Assembly (NCBI GenBank): GCA_963922205.1
Contig: CAWUHX010000112.1
Location: 990,598-1,054,597, forward strand
DNA: 64,000 bases
Direction: 5' to 3'
From: Romanomermis culicivorax
Taxonomy: Eukaryota > Nematoda > Enoplea > Mermithida > Mermithidae
The number at the start of each line of letters is the position of its first letter. Within the stretch, counting starts at the first letter, position 1. This document shows positions 25,401 to 37,400 of this stretch, piece after piece. The notes beneath the pieces were generated by a model. That model was not told where the DNA came from and made no database searches. It saw only the letters and a list, made by a program, of their open reading frames with translations. Position numbers and translations under genes: made by a program.

Positions 25401-28400
25401 GAACAATATACCGTATAGGACTGGAAACTTGTGAGCATACTGACCTTACCTTTAGCAATTTTTCGAGTAAAAGGTTTCACAGAAACAGCTCAATGTAACG
25501 ATTTTGACGACAGTACTGATTTGTGTCACTTTTCTATTTATAAGCACTTTATAAAAAACAGACTATATAAATTCTATGAATTGAGTTCAGTAGAAATATT
25601 ATATGGTATGCAAAACTTCTGCTAAGCCCGACGAAAGTTCAAAACTCGACAGTAAATAAGGCAAGGCAACCTAGGAACAAATATTTGAAATTTTTTACTT
25701 TTCAAGTTGCGCTGAACATTGGTCATATGGACCATAAGACATGGTAGTAAATAGAATGGGCATAATGCTGATCATTCCTCTCCTTGAACAGTCATGAGAA
25801 AATTCGTGAAAATTCATATAAGCTATGAATTTTTGTAAAGTAGTAACATTAGCAATAGAAAAACAATGGAAGTCAATTAATAACTGATGATTCTCTATAC
25901 TGCTGGCTTATCAGTAGATTCTGAGGTTAAATTAAATTAATTTAAAATTAAAAATTTTATATTAAAAAAATTAAAAATTTTAAATTTAAATTTTAAATTT
26001 TAAAAAATTTAAAATTAAAATTTAAAATTAAAACTTAAAATTAAAATTTAAAATTAAAATTTAAAATTGAAATTTAAAATTAGAATTTAAAATTAAAATT
26101 TAAAATTAAAATTAAAAATTAAAATTTAAAATTAAAATTTAAAATTAAAAATTAAAATTTAAAATTAAAATTTAAAATTAAAAATTAAAATTTAAAATTA
26201 AAATTTAAAATTAAAATTTAAAATTAAAATTTAAAATTAAAATTTAAAATTAAAATTTAAAATTTAAAATTAAAATTAAAATTTAAAAATTTTAAATGAT
26301 AGAAGCAGCGAAAACCAAAGAACTCAATTTGATACGCAATTTTCGCGTAATGGAAAACTTCATACTGTAGAAAAATAAACTTCTCCATGAGAGCGGGAAA
26401 AGTTAAAATCATTGAAAAGCATCGTGCTTATCCACTGTCGATTTGGATAGAACTGTGTCGATACCGGAGTTCTAATGGAGAAACTGTGACAACTTGACCA
26501 GGTTATTAAAGAAAATTTTCAGCTGTTTTGTTTACTGATCACTGACGAAAATATATTTTCTTTTACTTCAGTAACGAGCGTAGTAGTTTTTTCGTATTGA
26601 ATTTACTTTCGTGGGATCCCTGCATCTTTTATTTCGAAATGATTGGAGTATAGTAGCAGTTTTCACAGTTTTACACATATATCCGAATGCTTTTTTGAAT
26701 AAGGCTAAAGGATTGGGCATCCTATAATATAATTCTGCCCGACACAGACTTGTCAATATAGTATAACACATTTCAGAATTCACACACAATAATGACGTCT
26801 TGAGGACGTGCTAGTTTTTCACCCTATCTGATTTGTAGGATGGAGACAGTTGACCTCACCTTCACAAGTTCTTTGATCTGCGGCCAGTACATACCCGCGT
26901 TTGCATATGCACCTAAACGATCCAATCGTATTTTCGCAAGTCGCTTGAAAACTGCAAACATTGCCGTTGGCGGCAGCACATTCGTCAACATCTGAAAAGC
27001 ATAGAATGTCTCACTTCATCGAAAATCACAAACGTACAATGTTCATGCCACTTAACTTCACATTGTTTTGTCACACGATTGAACGTGTAACCTCGTTGGC
27101 ATTCGCAAATGTAAGATCCTTCTGTATTTCGACAATATTGACGATTATAGCATCGATGGGTACCCCGAAGGCATTCATCGATGTCTAGAAGCAAAGTGAT
27201 ACGAAATTTCCGCAACACAGTTTTCGCAGGTTGTAGCAGCAGAAATAAATGCTCAACAATGTTCTAATGAAATGAAGCGCGTGACAAAGCTCGTGAGAGG
27301 CGAAATCCTAGGTTAGTTGTCTCAAAAACATGCTAAGTATACGTTAGAACACGAAAATCGCTCTAGCTCTTTATTATCTTGAGAGATGAAGTGTTGTATA
27401 AAATGTTACCCAAATCTCATCCTGACCGGTAGCAGATTTTCAATTGACCTAGTTCAACAAATCTTCACCAACTTGACATGCTTTTGATTCACAGAAGTAC
27501 AAACTTCTGTGGTATAGAATAGGGATATGAAGTCGTCAGCATGAGTTCTTGGACTGCTTGCCCGACTTGCTGATTATCATATAAGACACATTAGCATGAA
27601 AAACAATACAAAAACAGTGTTAAAGTCTAATAATTGAATTATATTCTGTTGCTTGTAAAAAATGAAATCAGGAAGCAAAAACTATTTCAAATTTTTGTCC
27701 TCTCTGCCGTACTACGCGTCAGGTGGAACTGGAAATTTGTGAGCCGACTCATCTACCCTAAAATAATTTTTCAGTAAAGACTTCGTGTAAACAATTTTCA
27801 AGACAACGCTAATTTTTGGTTCACAAGCATATAAAAACACGGAAAACTATGAAATGTAAATTAATAATTATTGGAAGGCCGTCGTGTCTTATCGAACTTG
27901 AACTTTTTCGAGTCGGAGTCTAATTCGACGTGATAGAAAGAAATGATGAACACCTTTGCAGCTCATAGACGAATGTTAAGGTGCCAATTGTTGGGGATGT
28001 ACTTACGGTAGCAGTCATCCCACATCTAAGCAAAATTAGCGATTCGGGCGAAGCCACAATTCGACCAGAAAAAAAGAGTGATTTTAGAATTCGTTATACT
28101 TTTCTGTGTTTGTTGTATTTGTGAATATGGTCGGGGATTGATGAGTCAGGCAGGAGTGGGATCCCAGGGTTCGTCCTTAATCTATGTATTTCCCACGTCC
28201 ACGCTTACCCGATTAGGTGAAGTAAATGTACTTAAACCCGACACTAATTACCCCACAAATTAAGGAAAGGTACTTCCTTAATTTGTCTCACCAATTAAAA
28301 TAAACGCAAGAAAGGAAACCTTTCTTCAATTTTACCTTACGCAACAAAAACACTTACTTACAAAATGAGGCTGGGCGAGAACACAAAGAATTCACTCCCA

Positions 28401-31400
28401 CGCACTATGGAGAAAAAGACAACGGAAAAGGCGTGCGGGGAGGCAATGAGTACAATATAAAAACCAATAATAAACGTACGTTATAAAAACCAATTTTTAT
28501 GCACACACTATGAGAGAGAGCCAGCGCACGCGTACCGGCGTGCGCTACAGTAAGACAGCTGTCGATGGTCTGCGTTGCTCGCTCCACTTGGTACTTGTGG
28601 GCCTCATGCACTGAACGAAAAAAACGATAAAAGTATAGTAAAATCGGCGGAAACACACTAAAACACCCCTCCCCCCTTGTGGTAGATCCCCCTTAGCGAT
28701 TGTCAAGAAACAACTGAGACGTGCAAGGGGAAGGGACTCTGCTACTACAGGCCGTCACCGGGGAAGCCAAACATGAAATTGGCAGCGCACAGTGGGGCCG
28801 ACAGAGTTGTTGTAGTGTTTTGAGTTGATTTGGCTGGCGCATAGGATGAGACCTCCCAACACGAGTGGCAATTAGCGAGGCCCTAAGTTCGGCAACACCA
28901 CAGCTCGCGTTGTCACTCCCTCCGCACTGCTATACTGGAGCGCACCAGTAAAAGAGGCCATGCGGATGGGAGGGTGAGGCCTGCCACTACATTGGGGGCG
29001 ACAACAACACGGGCACAAGGCGGCCAAGGCGAGGAAAGACCAACAGCGCAAGTGGGAGTGTGTGGCCGTAGAACAAGTCAAGCCATCTTACTGCGTGGTC
29101 TCAGCGTTGGCTGCACGTGCCCTGGTGAAACTAGTACAAAAAATAGAGCACGACAAAAGAGATTAGAAAAACAAAACAACCGGTATGAACGAGGTTAATG
29201 AAAATAAGAAAGAGAACAAATGTTACTGTACAAAAAGCTTTGAATCAATGGCGGGGATGGTGACGGGTGTGGGATGCGGACCAAGATTGCTGGTAATTGT
29301 TGCGATGGTTGCGGTTTTCTTGGCGATAGCAGTTGTTGTGATAGCAATGGGGGTCACGGGGATCTTCATGGCCATCAAAATGAATGGAACGGGAGTGGCA
29401 AGGATAGTGGCTGTAATCGGCGGTATTGCATCGGCGGGAAGACGAGGTTAAGGTTTGCGAGCACAGCGGCGAAAGAGGATTCATGCCTGAGGGCGGGAGC
29501 TGCGTCACGATCAAAGAGGGTCGGTCCAAAGACAACCCTGTTGGTGGCAACGATCTCGGTGGCAGCAAGTTCCACCAGGCGGAGAAATCGTGCCAACGCA
29601 GCAGGGGCACGGGATGGTCGGTTTCACTATGGTATTGAAGATAGATTCTTTGGATTTCAGCAATTTCCGGGGGTTATTGAAATGGCAAATATTGCGGGTA
29701 GGCCATCCAGCTATTGATTAAGCTGACGGGGGTGTTATAAGCCTGCAATAGACACGACGGATGGTCTAGGCCCTGCGCTTCATACAAAAAGAGTCCAAGA
29801 TGAGCAGTGTAGATGGCCTCGACTACGCCGAGTTCCTCAGCCCAGAGGCCAGCGACCCATCGCAAAATTAGCGCAGCAACGTCTGGCAATATGGGTGGTT
29901 TTTGTTCTTGATACGTAGTGCGATATTGAGCCCGAAAGTATTGATATAATGCCAGCGAAGCATTGGTTGCATGAATGTGGATGGCCATGGTTACGCGAAC
30001 ACCAAGGTGGCCGAAAAAAATGATCAAGACCATCTCGTGCAAGGTCCGCGGAGAGAAAAATTCGATAGAGGATCGGTACGAGGCGGATAGCACGGCAATG
30101 CCAACATGATACAGTGCAGTGAGTCCTTGGTTCGAAAATTTGTGTAGTTTGGCAATCGTGTGGCCTCGTGGGCAAATGTGGTTCGAAACGTGTGCTACGG
30201 TTGGCAGGGGGGCTCCGAGTACTGGTCGTGTGGTGATGACCAATGATGGTTGAGCAGGCCCGGTTGACTGAACCGACATGGGGGCCCTAGGCGGCAGGGA
30301 TGTGGTGTGTGTTACAGTGGTTGGCGTGGCCGACATCAGGCCGTAGACAGCAGCGACGTGGCCGTAGGTGGCAGCAATGTGGAACATGATGTGGCTGGTT
30401 CATAGAAACCGGTAGAATGCACCTGACGTGTTTGTTCGCTTTGAGTGCAGTGCGGTGGTGCATCGTCACAGCGTTCTTGTTGACGGCTGTCACGGCTTGT
30501 AGTGTCTTTTCGTGGCGATTGTTTGGTTTCTTTTCGGTGGTGGTCATCACGGGAATGAGACTCATGACAGGAACGATGGCTATCTGATTGGGGGGCAGGC
30601 GGCGTTTGTTTGGCTGGTGCTGCTGTCTTTGTAGTCGTGATTTTTGGCTGCAGTGTCGCACTAGTCTGAGAACTAGTTTGATCGGTCGTTTCTCGAGCTT
30701 TCTGTTGGGCGCGTTGTTCGCGGCGACGGGTTGTTCGTTTACTGGGCGTCTTGCCGTGTTCAGTACGTGGAATACTGGGCGGCGGTGTTGGTCAAGTACG
30801 CAGTTCATCTGTTGTACGCGTTTTGTGAGACTTGCGGTATTCAGCTTCTTCCAAAGGATGTTGTTTGTGTTTTGCAGTGTGTTCCTAACGTCCGCGTTTT
30901 TGGATAGGTTGGCCATGAGGATCTAAAGCCGGTGCGGACGTGCTGGGAGCCTGTGGGGTTTGAACATCTATAGGCGCCATTGGCAGTAATAGAGTCGCAG
31001 GCAGCCATGGCTGAGGTACTGGCGGCAGCGGCAGTGCGGCTGGCGGCTGTACAGCATTAACCAGAGCCGGTTGAGTTACTTGAGGGACCGCCAAAGCTGG
31101 TGTCAGTTGCAGAAGCAAAATACATTGGATTTCCTCATTGAGCGCATCCGGATAATCCATCCAATGGTGTTCAGGGAACAACACACTGGCGGGGGGGACG
31201 GGAAGTGATACACGGTGAGGGCTGCAGCCAATGCTTGCCATTGAGGATTTGAAATAATTTGTTGTGAAAAACGAACAGGAGCACAATACCTGGTAGTGAC
31301 AACAGTGGTGATAATCGGAGGTCCGGGCAGAATTGCCATAGTGGCCAAATTGATGCGGGGGTCCACAGCCGGCGCCGGTGGAGGTGCTGTGGTTGCTGGT

Positions 31401-34400
31401 TCTGTGGGCACGATGTCCATGGACGTGGACTGGTCGACAATGCCTTCTTCAGGATACCAGTTAACCTTTGCTCTGCAGTGGTGGTGTTGGTTTTGGCATC
31501 CATCCCCATGGTTTGGACTGGAGTAGATTCGTCCATCGGTACCGGGGGGAGGGTCGATATGTCATCAAGCATCAATTTCAGAAAATCGGTTATTTGCGTG
31601 GCCGTCGCCATAAGGTCAGCTGTGGCAGCAAGCGTAGGAAGGGCCAACACAGCAGTTGACGGCGGCAGCTTGGCTATATTCAATTCGAAAACCAGTGTGT
31701 CCAAAAGTTCTTCCTCAGCGGGCTCTAGGTCTAGGGCCGAGGTTGGGCAGTCCAGGAGTTCCTTGGCTGTGAGCATGTGCTCCGAGGCTGTAGTCCGCAA
31801 CGGGTACGTGTACACTGGCACAGGGAAAGAAAATCGATTTTGGAAATGGATGATGTTGAGCAAATGCAGATAGAAGTGAAAACGGCTATGGGGATTGGTT
31901 GTGTAGTCTGATTCGTCGATATCGATTTGTTCAACAGTGGTTTCCATTTGGAAATCCTCATCGAAGATGATGGGGCGAAGGGCGAACCAGTTACAGATGA
32001 AAGTTCCGGGTTCGCTTGTGAAAGACGGCTCTCTTTCGGGTATTTGATTCATCCAATCTGTGAGGCGTGTTCGAGGATTGCTGTCAGCGTGGTACCACAT
32101 ACATTTGTAAAAGGCGGTACATGTGGCTGGATCCAAATTTTGAGCGTGGCTAATTAACAAATTGTTGATGTAGGCATATTTGGCGGGGGAACAAGGCGAA
32201 GCCAAAAGTGCGGCCAATGGCATGCATGTTGTTAGGCATTGAAACCAGTCTCCATCCACCTGCAAAAGACTAAGATTCGTGGAAGGGAGATAATGGTGAT
32301 GGGTACCCTGGTAGGTTTGATCGCGGAGCGGTTGGTCGGCAGGGATGCGGTCGATCCACACATCGTCAACCTCATGAGGAATTGGTGGCAAAGCTGGGTC
32401 GGGTTCGAATTGAATGCGATCGCAGATGGCTAGTTTGTACATAAAAGACCGGAAAATTGAGCATTTCGATAAGTCGGTCCGTGAGCTCGCCCTTCATGGC
32501 CGAAGTGACGGCTGTTTGAAGGCGTTTTGGGTGGTCAAACAACGATTTAGGTTGGAGAGACGGGTCTTCATTGTCTGACACCTCCGGCAACTTGTTCCAT
32601 TTGTCTTTTTGCTTCTTCTTCTTCTTTTTCGGTGCTTTCGGGGTGGTGAGAAGCTTGGGATGCGTCGTGCGCATCAATATTTTGAGGTTGCGAAAACCGT
32701 TGGGCACTGTTCCTAAACAAAAAGACTGACCGTGGTCGGAGGATGTGCAATCGACCATGAAAAATTGGTATGTGGAAAGAACCTCGTCTCGCATAATGGC
32801 TGGAAGGGCGATTTCCGAGATAGTGGGATAAGTTGTATCTGCGGAGTCGGCGGGTAGAACATCCCATAATGCGATGTTGTGAAAAGCGGCCATTAACGTC
32901 TCTGTGAGCTGGTCGATTTCAGCAGCATCCAACGAGTCGTGAGGGAATAACGCAGGAGCCTTGTACTCTTCGGGGACAAAGCCATAATGGCCCAAAGCCA
33001 AAAACAACAAAAGCTGGTAGTAAGCGTCAAGGGCCGCGTACGCGAGGACGTCCAATTCTAGGAATGATGTTGCCGGGTTGTTGAAAAATAGCAGGGCGGC
33101 TGGGAACTTTAGCGTGTGTTTCAAAACATCCAGCGCCTACATGGTGGAAACGGTAGCTTTCAAGATATGCTTTTCGGGGAAAACCCTATCTGATGAGCCA
33201 GCTCGTACAGTGGCAGGGAGATATCGATGTTTCTGATTATGTGGTACACGTCGAAATGGATCACTTTGAGGACGGGATCCTTATTCTTCTTTTGGGGATC
33301 GGTCCGGAACTGGGTGCCTAGAAATGCATATATTCCCCCCCAGTCATCGGCTCCATCGAAGGAAACAATGATGGTGTGGTCACGGTCAACCAGGGAGAAT
33401 AATGCAGTCCAGTCTTCCGGTGTGGCGCTGAAAGTTTCGAAAATGAACATCGTGCCATTGGGGAATGCGAGTTGAACGTATTGCGGATAGCTGGACGCCG
33501 TGGAATCGGCTGGCATGGGCACTATAAACTGGAAACTTTTCATATCCGCGGCCATGATTGACTCAGTATCGAAGCCAACCAGTGTGTAGCCACAGAAATT
33601 TGGCGTAGTCTGGGCCGCCAGGGCCGCCCCCAAATTTCTGGGTGAAAAAAAGATCAGCGGCAGCAACACATTTGGAGGTCTGGCAAACAAGGAGACGTAC
33701 CAACACTCCAAATCAGTGGCGTGAATCATTTGTTTGACATTATTTTCTTAAACAAGAGCAAGCGCGATATTCGGCATATGACACAGTGGGCTCCAATTCG
33801 AGGGAGCGAAATGGATTCAAAAGGTTGACTTTAGAATGGATATGGTGTTGCTTGCTGTACAAAAAAGGGAGAGCAGGCCCCGGGGAGACGGCAGCTTGGG
33901 CGACAATGTCACTTTGACAGGCGCATCTTGTCAATTGGATCGGGCTATGATAGCGAGAGATGAGAGTTGGCATATGCAGGGGTAAAAGCAACAGTTGGTT
34001 GTGGCGTAGTAGTTGCCACAACTTGACAATGGCTGGATCGCGGCGGCTGACCATGGGCTCTGGTGCTGGGCTACAGAGTGGGGGGGGTCCCATGAGGTCC
34101 CAAGCAGAAGAGAGCATGCAAGGTTAAAGCAAAAAAATATGCAAAGAAATATGTACGATCGCAGCAGAAGCTAAGATTGTTCTGATGTGGCTGCTGTTCT
34201 GCCCGTGGTACGTAACATTCATTGACGTTTATGGATTGGCGGTACGGCAGGGGTTCATCGGCTGCGGAGGCGGAAGAAGTTGACGGTGTTGTCATGTTGA
34301 AAAAAAAAATATTTTTGAGAGCAGCTGGAAAATACGACTATTGCGGGGGGAAGCGAGAAATAGAAATAAAATAAGTAAAGAATAAGCCGCTGAAATGTTG

Positions 34401-37400
34401 AGAAACTGTAAAGTTGGAAAAATTGTGAAGTAACACAACAATAAAGCAATACTGACACCACTATGTTAATGGGAGCTGAAATCAACCTTTCCCAGTTAGT
34501 CTTATGAGAGTGAATGCGGCCAGGGTCAGGTGGAAATAAACAGAATGGCTTCGCGCAGAACAGAACCTAACATTAAAGAAGATACCCCCTCCTACGTGGA
34601 AGTGTGGAAAACAGGGAGTTGTGTAAGGGGATGGTGTAAAGTTGGTGAAGTTTTCCCTGGTGATGTATCGGGCGGAGAGAATGTAACCGAACGGATTACA
34701 CTTAGTCCGTAGTTGTTGTCTCGTCAACATCCTTGCCAGGATCTAAATTAAACAAAATGTGGGAATTATGTACAACTCGGCGTGATGTGCACCATATCAC
34801 AAAATAAAATTTCAAAGCAGACTATTGATGTCGTGAAGTGTGAGGCAAATGCGGTCCACCAGCTTCAAGTTCAAAGACTTTTTTTGGGGGGGTGCCATAT
34901 GAATGGTTTCAAATGCAGCATGGAAACAGTTTGCGGCCGGCCAGGCGTGTTGAGTGAATCCATGGTGATGACGTTTTCGGCAACGTGGGATGCGTCCATG
35001 ATGATAAAAGGACCAATGAAATCGGGTTGGATTTTGTTCCCCTTTCGTGTGTTGGTCAAAAGGACAAGGTTGTTGAAGGCGAGGTTGCGTGTTCGGGCTT
35101 TTTGATCAAAATATTCTTTACTGACCGCAGCGGCTGTATCAAGGTTAGCTTTGATTTTCTCGTGCATCTTAAGCTGTGCTTGCATGAGGATATGTTGGTA
35201 GGTGTCGTAATTGAGCCGTAACATGAGTCGGCAGGCGCAATCATAATCGAAAGTTATGCCTGGTTCCTAGCCTCGTAATAGGCTGAAGGGCGAATGGCAC
35301 ATGGCTGCTTTGCAGCATGGCGTTACAGGCGAACATGGTGTATGGTAAGTAGCATTCCCAATTATCCGGATCATCTGTGGTGTACTTCCTTAGTTGAGCA
35401 ATTAACATTTGGTTGAAACGTTCGACCATTGCCTTGCACTGGGGGTGGTACACAGTTGTTTTGACTTTTTGGATTTTGAGTAGGTCGCAAATGTTCTGCA
35501 TTAGCTTTGATGTGAAACATCCACCTTCATCAAAGAGAAGGACTAGCGGGCTACCATGGGTGAGGACAACATTGTTCATGAAGCCTTCAACGATGGTTGA
35601 GGCTTTTTGATCCCCGATGGAGTGTGCTGAAACCCATTTCGTGAAATAATCCTGAAAAACAATAATGTATGGACGTTTTTCACCTTCTGGGGATATGTTG
35701 ACAATATCCGTGGCGATGATCTCGAAAGGGTGCATGGGTTGGATTGGTAATATCAGCAGAGGCGGCAATGTGCGCGGTGTTGTCAATTGGCAAATCTTGC
35801 ATGACTTGATCCAGTTGGGGACGTTTTCTTCCATGCGGGGCCACCAAAAGTGGGTTTTGATGGCTGCTAACCTATGATTAGATCCTTGGTGGTTCAATAT
35901 CTTTCCGCCGTGGAATTGAGGAAGAGTTTGATCGACCATGGATGCGGGAACAACCAGTTGCCTGCTATCTTTAATTTGTCGGTACAGAAGTCCATCTTCT
36001 GTGAAGAAAATCAGTGGGTGCTTTGCGGCATTGTGGATTTGGAGAGAGGCGACGATTGTGGTGATAGCAGGATCGGCGGCCTGTGCTCGTGAGACTTTGT
36101 CATGGGAGGCAATTGTTATATGGCTTCGACCTGAGCGGGCGCGTAATTGGCGGCCAATGGTATAGAATCGGGGAGTGTGGATTGACTGATGGCCTTTTTG
36201 GTAATTGCCCGAGTGACGGCATTGACGTCTGCATCGATTTCTATGGGCGGCTAGGCCATTGCTCGGAGTATATTGGGTACCGTTGAGTCAGCGCCTGATA
36301 ATGGACCAGCAGGGCGAAAATTTGTTCTGAAAATTTCAGCGGTTAGATCTTCAGTATTCCGAATTGGTGGTTTCTTTCGGTAATCTTTTCTTGACAAAAA
36401 ATCGAGACAAGTGTTGTCTTTGCCTTTGACGTATCCAACTTTGTAGTCATAATCTTGGAGGTTTATCACGAAACGTTGGAGGCGTGAATTTCGGTGCTTT
36501 TCATCTTTGAGCCAATCGAGGGCTTATGATCCGTATGAACAATAACTTTTTGGCCATAGACGTAATGGGGGTACATTCCGAAACCATAGACAATGGCGAG
36601 GCATTCACGCTCTGTTGTACTGTATAGGGTTTCGGTGTTGGTGAGTACACGGCTGTTGTAGGCGATGACCCATTGATCGTGTCCATTTTCCTGGTATAAG
36701 ATTGCTCGAATTGCAGTTGTGCTGGCTTTGGTTTGTATGACAAATTGTAGACCCGGTAGGGGAGGAAGGGCAATGACGTAAGAGCTTTGGTGATACCATT
36801 GAACACCATGTGGTGTTCTTCCATGGCGATGTATTGAGCATCTTTTCATTGGAGTCTGTACAAAGGACTGGACAAGGTGGCCAATTTTGGGATAAATTGT
36901 TTGCACCATTGGACAAAAACCTAAAAAACTTTGCATACGTTTCTTGGTAGTCCGGAATTCGTATTCTGCAATGGCCTTGACTTTGTCCAGATCGGCAGTG
37001 ATTGATTTGGCGTTAAGGAGGTGGCCCAAAAATTTGACTTCTGGCGGCAGGAATTCGCATTTGTTGGGCCGAAGCGTAAGATTGGCTGTGCAGAGGGGGT
37101 CAAAAACCATTTGTAAATGTTCCAAATGTTCTTCAATCGAATTCGAGAAAACTATAATATTGTCAATGTAGACGAGGCAGATTTTCTAAATGTAGGGGCA
37201 GAGGATTCTTTCCATTAAGCATTGGAATTCGGCAGGTGCGTTGTTCAAACCGAACAGCAAAACTTTGAATAGAAACAAACCTTCTTAGCAGATGAAGGTT
37301 GTTTTATAGTGGGAGTCGTTGTTGATGGGGACCTGCCAATATCCACCTTGAGATCAAGTGTGGTGAAGAATTTTGCTTGTCCCATGACGTCCAAGTAATC

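Noticed and set aside
33740-34730. Possible env gene of element 2
   Set aside because: Some hydrophobic runs, but no signal peptide, furin site or Cys pattern; the next domain is an exonuclease, not an envelope protein.
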